Positions 31,993-40,596 of a DNA stretch of 64,000 bases are shown here, piece after piece (the first letter of the stretch is position 1; every line of letters begins with the position of its first letter). This DNA comes from Bradyrhizobium embrapense. Lineage in GTDB: Bacteria; Pseudomonadota; Alphaproteobacteria; Rhizobiales; Xanthobacteraceae. The position numbers and the translations under genes were made by a program. Under the pieces are notes generated by a model. It did no database searches and was not told where the DNA came from. It was given only the letters and a program-made list of their open reading frames with translations. The stretch covers positions 1,178,001-1,242,000 of the forward strand of contig NZ_LFIP02000001.1 in NCBI RefSeq assembly GCF_001189235.2. Reading direction: 5' to 3'.

Positions 31993-33309
31993 ATGGTTTC
32001 CAGCAATGCTGCCGCAACACAAGCACAACCTTCGTCCAGTGGCTTCCGCTGGCTTCAGCTCGTGATGGGCATCGTCTGCATGGCGATGATCGCGAACCTG
32101 CAATATGGCTGGACGCTGTTCGTTGATCCGATCGACGGCGCGCATCACTGGGGCCGCGCGGCGATCCAGTTCGCCTTCACGATCTTCGTGGTGACGGAGA
32201 CCTGGCTGGTGCCGGTCGAAGCGTGGTTCGTCGACAAATACGGCCCGCGGATCGTCATCATGTTCGGCGGCGCCATGATCGCGCTGTCCTGGGTGCTGAA
32301 CTCCTACGCCGATTCACTCTCCCTGCTCTACGCCGCGGCCGTCATCGGCGGCATCGGTGCCGGCTCGGTGTACGGCACCTGCGTCGGCAATGCGCTGAAA
32401 TGGTTTCCCGATCGCCGGGGCCTTGCCGCCGGCGCAACCGCCGCAGGCTTCGGCGCCGGCGCGGCGCTGACCGTGGTGCCGATCGCCAACATGATCGCCT
32501 CGAGCGGCTATCAGACCGCGTTCTTCGATTTCGGCATCGGGCAAGGCCTGATCGTGTTCCTGCTCGCCTTCTTCATCCAGAAGCCTGCGGTCACGATCCC
32601 GCCGAAGAAGAAGCAGCTCAATCTGCCGCAGACCAAGATCGACTTCACGCCGCCGCAAGTGCTGCGCAGCCCGATCTTCTGGGTGATGTATCTGGTGTTC
32701 GTGATGGTCGCCTCCGGCGGCCTGATGGCGGCGGCGCAGATCGCGCCGATCGCGCACGACTACAAGATCGCCACCACGCCGGTCTCGCTCGCCGGCTTCC
32801 AAATGGCCGCGCTGACCTTTGCGATCTCGCTCGACCGCATCTTCGACGGGTTCGGACGGCCGTTCTTCGGCTGGGTCTCCGACAATATCGGCCGCGAGCA
32901 CACCATGTTCATCGCGTTCGGCACCGGCGCGCTGATGCTGCTGACGCTGTCGACCTGGGGCCACAACCCGCTGGTGTTCGTGCTGGCGACTGCGGTCTAT
33001 TTCGGCGTGTTCGGCGAGATCTACTCGTTGTTCCCGGCGACCTCCGGCGACACATTCGGCTCGAAGTTCGCGACCACCAACAACGGCATGCTCTACACCG
33101 CGAAGGGCACCGCAGCGCTCCTGGTGCCGGGTGCCAGCATCGTGGCCGCCAGCTATGGCTGGCAGGCGGTGTTCGTGATCGCGGTTGCGCTCAATGCCAC
33201 CGCGGCGCTGATGGCACTGTTCGTGATCAAGCCGATGCGCCGCGCCTTCATCAACGGCAACGAGGCGGCCGCAGCAGCCGAGACTGCGACGAACGCCAAG
33301 ACAGCGTGA
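31993..33309 (+). CDS. Oxalate/formate antiporter-like MFS transporter (second copy)
   Basis: A 438-residue MFS protein of the OxlT group and tandem paralogue of the preceding gene, sharing NLQYGWTLFVDP, ETWLVPVEAWFVDKYGPR, GTCVGNALKWFPDRRGLAAG and NGMLYTAKGTAALLVPGAS. The likely substrate-contacting lysine is Lys371. ATG 31993 follows GGGAGGATTTG. It has its own operator and terminator, so the two copies are separate units that could be tuned independently or differ in substrate (oxalate against formate, or another dicarboxylate). Confidence 0.88.
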   Translation: MVSSNAAATQAQPSSSGFRWLQLVMGIVCMAMIANLQYGWTLFVDPIDGAHHWGRAAIQFAFTIFVVTETWLVPVEAWFVDKYGPRIVIMFGGAMIALSWVLNSYADSLSLLYAAAVIGGIGAGSVYGTCVGNALKWFPDRRGLAAGATAAGFGAGAALTVVPIANMIASSGYQTAFFDFGIGQGLIVFLLAFFIQKPAVTIPPKKKQLNLPQTKIDFTPPQVLRSPIFWVMYLVFVMVASGGLMAAAQIAPIAHDYKIATTPVSLAGFQMAALTFAISLDRIFDGFGRPFFGWVSDNIGREHTMFIAFGTGALMLLTLSTWGHNPLVFVLATAVYFGVFGEIYSLFPATSGDTFGSKFATTNNGMLYTAKGTAALLVPGASIVAASYGWQAVFVIAVALNATAALMALFVIKPMRRAFINGNEAAAAAETATNAKTA

Positions 33310-33360
33310 GATGCCAGCCTAATTTGACTGCCTGATTTCGGGACTTCCCGCTGAACGATG

Positions 33361-33390
33361 GAGGCGCACTTTGGTGCGCCTCTTCTTTTG
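33361..33390 (+). terminator. Rho-independent terminator after the second OxlT-like gene
   Basis: GAGGCGCAC, loop TTTG, GTGCGCCTC, then TTCTTTTG. A 9-bp perfect stem. Confidence 0.85.
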
Positions 33391-33531
33391 TCGGACGGAG
33401 GGATGCCAGATACCAGAAACACCCAGAGAGCCGAATGGCCTACCCGCTCACACCGGGTCACAATCGTCTGAAACGTCAGCGTCTCTGCTATTTCGGCGAT
33501 TTCCCAGTGGTAAATTCCTCTGACGGCGGCG

Positions 33532-33558
33532 TTGACAATTGGCATTTTGTATACCAGA
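33532..33558 (+). promoter_or_regulatory. Promoter and operator 6 of the CBS-domain gene
   Basis: A TTGACA -35 box (33532-33537) is followed, first base to first base 13 bp on, by TTTTGTA-TACCAGA (33545-33558), 6 of 7 and 6 of 7 to the consensus halves. The layout matches operators 1 and 2. Confidence 0.6.
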
Positions 33559-33588
33559 GTCCTGTCAACGATAACCAAGGAGGTTGCC

Positions 33589-34023
33589 ATGCAAGTCGGA
33601 GATATCCTGCGCAAGAAAACCCCTCGCGTTGCCACGGTGCGCATGAACGAGACGGTAGCGATCGCCGCGCAACTGATGCGCGCCAGCAATATCAGCGCGC
33701 TGGTGGTCAAGGATGTCGTTCGCACCGAGGGCAACACCGCCGTCGGCATGTTCACCGAGCGCGACGTGGTGCGCGCGATCGCCGAGCACGGCGCGGCCGG
33801 CGCCGGCATGAAGGTCTCGCAGTTCGTCTCGGTGCAGCAGCTGGTGTCGTGCACCTCAAGCGACACGCTCGAGCACATCCGTCATCTCATGACCAAGCAC
33901 CACATTCGCCATGTGCCCGTGATCGACAATTACAGCCTGATCGGCGTCGTCAGCATGCGCGACATCGCGGCGGCCTTCGACGAGGAGACCGCCGCGTCGA
34001 AGAAGGACGCCGTGCCCGCGTAG
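33589..34023 (+). CDS. CBS-domain protein
   Basis: A 144-residue protein made of two CBS modules: about 5-65 (VATVRMNETVAIAAQLMR, AVGMFTERDVVRAIAEHG) and about 75-135 (DTLEHIRHLMTKHHIRHVPV, GVVSMRDIAAAFDEE). The pair makes a Bateman module that typically binds adenine nucleotides (AMP, ATP or NADH). There is no attached enzyme domain. AAGGAGGTTGCC precedes the ATG. Its operator 6 places it with the oxalate genes, so it may sense the cell's energy charge for the pathway; the target is unknown. Confidence 0.87.
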   Translation: MQVGDILRKKTPRVATVRMNETVAIAAQLMRASNISALVVKDVVRTEGNTAVGMFTERDVVRAIAEHGAAGAGMKVSQFVSVQQLVSCTSSDTLEHIRHLMTKHHIRHVPVIDNYSLIGVVSMRDIAAAFDEETAASKKDAVPA

Positions 34024-35265
<1,242 letters not shown>

Positions 35266-35282
35266 ACCTCCACTGGTGATCC

Positions 35283-35412
35283 GTCACCCTGAGGAACGCC
35301 AAGCGCGTCTCGAAGGGTCGACGGCCACCGATCGGGCCATTCATCCTTCGAGGACCGCGGAAGGACGGCCACCTCCAGCGACAAAGGCGACGCCTTTGCG
35401 CGGTGATGACGG
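35283..35412. repeat. Intergenic repeat, copy 1
   Basis: Contains GTCACCCTGAGG, GTCTCGAAGGGTCGACGGCC, CATCCTTCGAGG and GATGACGG in order, the same blocks as the element at 53859-53965, with imperfect palindromic ends. A nearby-related interspersed element, somewhat degraded here compared with copy 2. Confidence 0.7.
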
Positions 35413-35458
35413 AACTCAGAGCCATCTCGCGTTAGACGACAGCAACGAGAACAAGTCC

Positions 35459-36427
35459 ATGAAAGCGTATGTCTACGGAACCAACGGCCCCGAAATCACC
35501 GAAGTCGCAAAGCCCGTGCCGAAGGGCACCCAGGTGCTGGTCAAGGTTCACGCCTGCGGGTTGAACCGCGCCGATCTCGGCATGACCAAGGGCCACGCCC
35601 ATGGCGCGGCCGGCGGCGTCGGCACCGTGCTCGGCATGGAATGGGCCGGCGAAGTCGCCGAGCTCGGTCCCGATGCCAAAGGCGTCAAGGTCGGCGACAA
35701 GATCATGGGCTCCGGCGGCGCGGCGTTCGCCGAATACACGCTCGCCGATCACGGCCGGCTGTTTCGCAGCCCGTCGAACATGAATTTCGACGAGGCCGCC
35801 ACCCTGCCCGTCGCGCTCGCCACCATGCACAACGCCGTCGTCACCAACGGCGCGCTGCAGGCGGGCCAGACCGTGCTGATCCAGGGCGCGAGCTCCGGCG
35901 TCGGCCTGATGGCGATGCAGATTGCAAAACTGAAGGGCGCAAAGCTCGTGGTGGGGTCCTCGACGGACGCGATGCGCCGCAGCCGGTTGACGGAATTCGG
36001 CGCCGATCTCGCCATTGATTCCAAGGATCCCGGCTGGGTCGATCAGGTATTGCAGGCGACCGGTGGCGAAGGCGTCGATCTGATCGTCGATCAGGTCTCC
36101 GGCCCGGTCGCGAACCAGAACCTGAGAGCAACCAAGGTCAAGGGCCGCATCGTCAATGTCGGCCGGCTCGGCGGCACCCATGGCGACTTCAACTTCGACC
36201 TGCACGCCGCGCGGCGCATCCAGTATATCGGCGTCACCTTCCGCACCCGCTCGATCGAGGAAATCCGCGCGATCTTCGACGAGGTGCGCAAGGACATCTG
36301 GCCCGCGGTCGAAGCGCGCAAGCTGCAGCTGCCGATCGATCAGGTCTACAAATTCGCCGACATCGGCAAGGCGTTCGAGCACATGGAAGCCAACAAGCAC
36401 CTCGGCAAGATCGTGGTGACGCTGTAG
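35459..36427 (+). CDS. Zinc-binding dehydrogenase / quinone oxidoreductase family (MDR)
   Basis: A 322-residue NADPH-dependent oxidoreductase of the medium-chain family. The GroES-like domain starts MKAYVYGTNGPEITEVAKPV and has HACGLNRADLGMTKG and GMEWAGEVAELG. The Rossmann motif is QGASSGVGLMAMQIAKLKGA, followed by VNVGRLGGTHGDFNFD. Catalytic zinc ligands of alcohol dehydrogenases are absent, so it belongs with the quinone reductase or enoyl-reductase-like branch. The ribosome site is weak. It lies after repeat copy 1 and may be co-transcribed with the nitronate monooxygenase. Confidence 0.85.
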   Translation: MKAYVYGTNGPEITEVAKPVPKGTQVLVKVHACGLNRADLGMTKGHAHGAAGGVGTVLGMEWAGEVAELGPDAKGVKVGDKIMGSGGAAFAEYTLADHGRLFRSPSNMNFDEAATLPVALATMHNAVVTNGALQAGQTVLIQGASSGVGLMAMQIAKLKGAKLVVGSSTDAMRRSRLTEFGADLAIDSKDPGWVDQVLQATGGEGVDLIVDQVSGPVANQNLRATKVKGRIVNVGRLGGTHGDFNFDLHAARRIQYIGVTFRTRSIEEIRAIFDEVRKDIWPAVEARKLQLPIDQVYKFADIGKAFEHMEANKHLGKIVVTL

Positions 36428-36460
36428 CTGCGTGGCGACCATCAAGTTCGCGCGCGACGT

Positions 36461-36955
36461 TCAGCCGACCGGTCCGGGACTCCAATAATCCCCCGCAAGG
36501 GGGCTCACCTTCACGTCGCGAATGACTCCGAGCTCCAGGCCTGGATCGAAATAGCGCATCGTCCGCACGTTGAGGTCAATGATGCGGCCAGGCCGTAATG
36601 GCCCGACGTCGTTGATCTTGACGATGACCTTCTTGCCTACGGCCTCGACGAGCGCATATTTCGGCCTCGCGCCGAATTGGACCCCGCCGAACTTCTGACG
36701 CAAGCTCGTTTTGATGGCGGCCGCCCAGACCGAGCGATCATAGCGCTCGCCGGAAGCTGTGCTCGGACCGCCCTCCTCCCTGCCGGGCTTGAACGGATCG
36801 TACATGGATGCTGCGCCGACGATCGCATCCTCACAAGCGGCTTTGACGACAGCGCTTGAATGAACCGAATTGTTTTCACTTCGAGCAGCGGTGCCAGACA
36901 TGGCAAGCGCAACCAGGGCGCCGCAAGTTGCGGCGCTCAAGCCGAACAGCATCAT
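36461..36955 (-). CDS. RlpA-like septal ring/cell-wall protein
   Basis: A 164-residue exported protein. Residues 1-26 form a signal peptide (MMLFGLSAATCGALVALAM), and the mature part from about 45 is a double-psi beta-barrel of the RlpA type: GAASMYDPFKPGREEGG, ASGERYDRSVWAAAIKTSLR, VIVKINDVGPLRPGRIIDLN. The aspartate in ND-x-GP is conserved. Family members cleave denuded glycan strands or bind peptidoglycan. No SPOR domain is present. AAGGAGTT precedes the start. It is convergent with the oxidoreductase. Confidence 0.83.
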   Translation of the reverse strand: MMLFGLSAATCGALVALAMSGTAARSENNSVHSSAVVKAACEDAIVGAASMYDPFKPGREEGGPSTASGERYDRSVWAAAIKTSLRQKFGGVQFGARPKYALVEAVGKKVIVKINDVGPLRPGRIIDLNVRTMRYFDPGLELGVIRDVKVSPLAGDYWSPGPVG

Positions 36956-37255
36956 AACTCCTTGATTGATTTTCTGATCGTCGGTTCCCGATGCCGCAAG
37001 ACATGATCGAGGCAACGCGGAGGCGTTCACTCGTGACAATTCGTTGCGGAGTCGTGCCAGTTCAGGCGACGGAACCATTGTGGGAACCAGAGGTCCCACA
37101 CAGTGTCTTTAGTTCTCGTCGACTAAGACAGAGAATGCGTCAGCAAAATGACTGGATGGGCTGTCTTCGACAATGCGAGGCGAAACATCGATTGTATCCG
37201 CGCGGCGAGATGATGGGCTCCGCTACGTGCTACCCATCCTGCGCGCCAATCCGCC
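36956..37255. other. Intergenic region of 300 bp
   Basis: Upstream of the RlpA-like gene and downstream of the EamA gene, both on the minus strand. It contains one inverted repeat, TGTGGGA-ACCAGAGG-TCCCACA (37079-37100), that could be a regulator site or hairpin. No gene could be supported. Confidence 0.5.
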
Positions 37256-38104
37256 TTACGTGCTCGGCCTCACCTGCGTGATGGCGACGCCGGAGATCGC
37301 GAGCAGCCCGCCGACAATCAGCTTCGGCGTCGCGCTGTCGCCAAGAAACAACACGCTCGAGATCAAGGCGAACACCGGAACCAGCAGGCCGAAGGGAGCG
37401 ATGCGGTCCATCGAACAGCGCGCGATCAGCCAGAACCAGAGGCCGAACCCGACAATCCCCCCGATAAAAATGGTGTAGGCCAGCGCCAGCCAGCCGTGTC
37501 TATCCGCCGTGACAAGGCTCGCCGCTTGTCCATGCTCGAGCAGCAACGACATCAGCAACACCTGCGGCACGGTGAGCAGCGACGACCACCCCATCAGCAT
37601 CAGCGGATCAAACGGGCCGTGACGTTTGGTCAGGACGGTAGACACCGCGAATGCGAAGGCGGCTCCGACCACCAGCAGCAGCGGCAAGGCGTTCGCCGAC
37701 CGGCCGGGTTCCGCTGTCAGCACCACGCCGGCGAACGCAAGCACCACGCCGACCGATGTGACGAGCGACGGCCGCTCCGCCAGCAGCGGCCAGGCCAGCA
37801 GCACGGTGAAGGCCGGCGCGAGTTGATAGGCGACCGCCGACATGCTTCCCGAGCCGAGCCCGAGGCCGACATAGAACAGCCCGAAGTTCAGCCCGCCGAG
37901 GAAGAGCGAGATGACCGCGATCGGGCCCAGTTGTTGGCGCGTCGGCGCCTTGACGAACGGGACAACCAGCAGCGCCATCGCCAAAAAGCGCAGCGCGAGG
38001 AAGAACAGCGGCGGAAACTCGGTGACGCCGACCTTGATGACCACGAACTGATAACCCCAGAGCAAGGGAACGGCCACCGCGCAGACGATCTGGATGACGG
38101 ACAT
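37256..38104 (-). CDS. EamA/DMT-family exporter
   Basis: A 282-residue inner-membrane protein with ten hydrophobic segments in two EamA repeats: ALRFLAMALLVVPFVKAP, SAVAYQLAPAFTVLLAWPLL, GVVLAFAGVVLTAEPGR in the first half and GWSSLLTVPQVLLMSLLLE, FGLLVPVFALISSVLFLG, GGLLAISGVAITQ in the second. Most relatives export amino acids or metabolites. ATG 38104 starts MSVIQIVCAVAVPLLWG. A perfect 14-bp palindrome lies 16 bp upstream, probably the TetR operator, making the regulator gene just upstream its likely controller. Confidence 0.87.
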   Translation of the reverse strand: MSVIQIVCAVAVPLLWGYQFVVIKVGVTEFPPLFFLALRFLAMALLVVPFVKAPTRQQLGPIAVISLFLGGLNFGLFYVGLGLGSGSMSAVAYQLAPAFTVLLAWPLLAERPSLVTSVGVVLAFAGVVLTAEPGRSANALPLLLVVGAAFAFAVSTVLTKRHGPFDPLMLMGWSSLLTVPQVLLMSLLLEHGQAASLVTADRHGWLALAYTIFIGGIVGFGLWFWLIARCSMDRIAPFGLLVPVFALISSVLFLGDSATPKLIVGGLLAISGVAITQVRPST

Positions 38105-38120
38105 GGCTTCTTTCCTTTCA

Positions 38121-38134
38121 AGACCGATCGGTCT
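38121..38134. promoter_or_regulatory. TetR-type operator before the EamA exporter gene
   Basis: AGACCGATCGGTCT, a perfect 14-bp palindrome followed by an AT-rich stretch (ATATATAGG). The GACC/GGTC half sites recur upstream of the tetR gene itself. Confidence 0.65.
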
Positions 38135-38174
38135 ATATATAGGCACGCCAAACGCGAAGGCGTTCGCGGGTTCC

Positions 38175-38789
38175 TTACCTGAGGAAGCGATCGAGCAGCG
38201 CGTCGGCGGTGGCTTGCGAGGTGGCGCGCGCCGGAGCCGTTTTGGCGACCACGCGCAGCCCCCACAGGAAACAGATGACAATTCGGGCTGCACTCGAAGG
38301 CTCGACGCCAGCGGACAGCTTGCCCGCCCTCTCCGCACGAGAGAATGCATCCGCCACCCTGGTCTCCATGGTTTTGAAGAAGCTCGCGAAGCGACGACCG
38401 ACCTCGGCATCCTGGCCAGCCAGCTCCATCGCCGTCGCCACCAGCAGGCAGCCGCGCCGGCCATTGGCACCGCACGCGCGCTCAACGTAGCCGGCAAGGT
38501 AGGCCCGCAGCCCGTCGACCGGATCTCTGCGGGGATCGAGTTCGTCATCCATCCGCGTCAGGGCATCGGCAATGTAGCGATCGAGAGCGCGCAGGAACAG
38601 CGAGTGCTTGTCGCCGAAAGCGGCGTATAGGCTGCCGCGCGAGAGTTTTGTCGCACGCAGCAGGTCCGGCAGTGCCGTGGCGTGATAGCCGCGCGACCAG
38701 AACACATTCATCGCGCGTCCGACGGCGGCGTCCATGTCGAAACTTCGCGGGCGGCCACGGGGCGCCTGCATGGTGGTTTGGCGGCTCAT
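38175..38789 (-). CDS. TetR/AcrR-family regulator
   Basis: A 204-residue repressor. Residues about 10-60 form the HTH: RGRPRSFDMDAAVGRAMNVF, WSRGYHATALPDLLRATKLS, RGSLYAAFGDKHSLFLRAL. The remainder is the helical ligand domain with CGANGRRGCLLVATAMELAG. ATG 38789 was chosen because it directly follows the palindromic promoter and encodes MSRQTTMQAPRGRPR. It precedes the EamA exporter on the same strand, and both promoters contain GACC/GGTC palindromes. Confidence 0.88.
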   Translation of the reverse strand: MSRQTTMQAPRGRPRSFDMDAAVGRAMNVFWSRGYHATALPDLLRATKLSRGSLYAAFGDKHSLFLRALDRYIADALTRMDDELDPRRDPVDGLRAYLAGYVERACGANGRRGCLLVATAMELAGQDAEVGRRFASFFKTMETRVADAFSRAERAGKLSAGVEPSSAARIVICFLWGLRVVAKTAPARATSQATADALLDRFLR

Positions 38790-38795
38790 GATTGA

Positions 38796-38819
38796 TATAT
38801 AGACCATTTGGTCCATATA
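38796..38819. promoter_or_regulatory. TetR-type operator before its own gene
   Basis: TATATAGACC-ATTT-GGTCCATATA, a palindrome with 10-bp arms (one mismatch) starting 7 bp upstream of the tetR start codon, with GACC/GGTC halves as at 38121. Supports autorepression. Confidence 0.65.
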
Positions 38820-39016
38820 TCGCAAGTGGTCGTTTCAGGTGATTTGGACGCGGAAGGCGGCTGGAGCGCGAAAGACGGCTGGGGTGGCGCACGGCGGACC
38901 ACCTCCCCGTCGTCATTTGGCGTGACATTCATACAACTCTGCTGTTGCAAGTGAGTTGCGATTGCGCGTGACGACTGACACTTGATGTTCACGGTTGGCC
39001 TGCTACACCGCCGCTC

Positions 39017-40405
39017 ATGAGCTCTTCCAGCACCAGCGCGCCCAACACCAAGACATCCGTCGCCGCGCTCTCGATCCTTGCCAGCGGCGGCATGGCCGCA
39101 GCGAAGCTCGTCGTCGGCATCGCCATCGGATCGCTGGCGCTGATCTCCGAGGCGCTGCACTCTTCGATCGACCTCGTCGCCACCATCATCACCTGGGCCG
39201 TGGTGCGGGTGTCGGACCAGCCCGCCGACGCCGAGCATCATTACGGCCACGGCAAGTTCGAGAGCGTCTCCGCACTCTTCATCATCGCCCTGCTCTACGT
39301 GCTGGCCGGCGGCATCCTGGTGCAGGCCTACAGCCATTTGCGCGAAGGCGCGCCGCCGCCTTCGATCTCAGCCATTCCGTTCATCGTTCTGATCATCGAT
39401 ATCGGCGTCAATCTGTGGCGCGCCCGCGCGCTGCACCGCGCGGCGCGCGACACCAAGAGCCAGGCGCTGGCCGCCGACGCGCTGCATTTCGCTTCCGACG
39501 TGATGGGCTCTGCGGCGGTGATCGTAGGGCTGGTGCTGGCGGGCTTCGGCTTCTGGTGGGGCGATGCCGCGGCCGCCATCGCGGTTGCCGTGATGATCGC
39601 CCTGCTCGGCCTGCGCATGGCGCGCGAGACGGTCGAGACCCTGCTCGACCGTGCGCCGGAAGGCGCGCTGGAGAAGGCCACCGCGGCGATCAGGGCGGTG
39701 CCGGGGGTCGTCGACGTCGAGCGGCTGCGGGTCCGCATGGTCGGCGCCACGCATTTCATCGATGCCATCGCCGCCGTGCCGCGCACCTATCCGATCGACC
39801 GCGTCGAGGACATCAAGCGCCGGGCGCAGCAGGCGATGACCAAGGCGTTCGGCGACGCCGACCTCACCTTCACTGCAGTGCCGGTGGCGCGCGACAATGA
39901 GAGCGTGCGCGAGCGCATCATGGTGATCGCGCGCAATTCCGGCCTTGCCATCCACCACGTCACCGTGCACGACATCGGCGGCAAGCTGATCGTCGGCATC
40001 GACCTCGAGGTCGACAGCGACATGGCGCTGGACGCCGCCCACGACATCGCCCACGAGCTCGAGCGCGCGATCCGCGAGGATTTTGGCGAGGACGTCGAGG
40101 TCGACACCCATATCGAGCCGCTCCAGCCGGAACTGCCCTGGGGAACCGACGCCGCGCCCGACCGCGTCGATGCCATCAAGACCGCACTGACCGGCTTCGC
40201 CGATGGCGGCGCGATCCATGACATCCATAATGTGCGGGTCCGCAACACCGACGCCGGCGAGATCGTCAACTTCCATTGCCGCGCCGAGCCCTCGATGAGT
40301 GTGATCAAGGTGCACGAAAGCGTCGACGAGATCGAACGCAAGCTGCGTCGCACGTTCCCCACCGTGAAGCGTGTGATCAGTCACGCAGAACCGGCGCGCG
40401 CGTAA
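39017..40405 (+). CDS. Cation diffusion facilitator (CDF) metal exporter with extended C-terminus
   Basis: A 462-residue inner-membrane protein exporting a divalent cation (Zn, Fe or similar) against protons. The N-terminal half has six hydrophobic segments with metal ligands in SEALHSSIDLVA and ADALHFASDVMGS and the loop DAEHHYGHGKFESVSAL. The usual family length is about 300; here the cytoplasmic part is about 270 residues and looks like three CDF C-terminal modules in a row (VPGVVDVERLRVRMVG, IHHVTVHDIGGKLIVGIDLE, IHDIHNVRVRNTDAG). These are dimerising metal sensors in the family, so the repetition is unusual. Divergent from tetR. Confidence 0.88.
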   Translation: MSSSSTSAPNTKTSVAALSILASGGMAAAKLVVGIAIGSLALISEALHSSIDLVATIITWAVVRVSDQPADAEHHYGHGKFESVSALFIIALLYVLAGGILVQAYSHLREGAPPPSISAIPFIVLIIDIGVNLWRARALHRAARDTKSQALAADALHFASDVMGSAAVIVGLVLAGFGFWWGDAAAAIAVAVMIALLGLRMARETVETLLDRAPEGALEKATAAIRAVPGVVDVERLRVRMVGATHFIDAIAAVPRTYPIDRVEDIKRRAQQAMTKAFGDADLTFTAVPVARDNESVRERIMVIARNSGLAIHHVTVHDIGGKLIVGIDLEVDSDMALDAAHDIAHELERAIREDFGEDVEVDTHIEPLQPELPWGTDAAPDRVDAIKTALTGFADGGAIHDIHNVRVRNTDAGEIVNFHCRAEPSMSVIKVHESVDEIERKLRRTFPTVKRVISHAEPARA

Positions 40406-40596
40406 TTCTACGGAGCCGTTCCTGTTTCGGACTCACTTTGCGCGACCTGATTCCGTCTTGGACAAGAATTATTTCGCATTAACGAATCGTTGACTCTCGA
40501 CAGGCTGCGAAATCTGGATTCAAATCATCATGATTCGGATGCGACGTGGGGAGCATCCGATCCGGGTAAAATCAGCTTAGAGCGGGGGTCTAAGGC

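Noticed and set aside
33403..33420. Seventh oxalate operator (GCCAGATACCAGAAA)
   Set aside because: Only one half site (ATACCAGA) fits; it lies well upstream of the CBS promoter and lacks a nearby -35 box.
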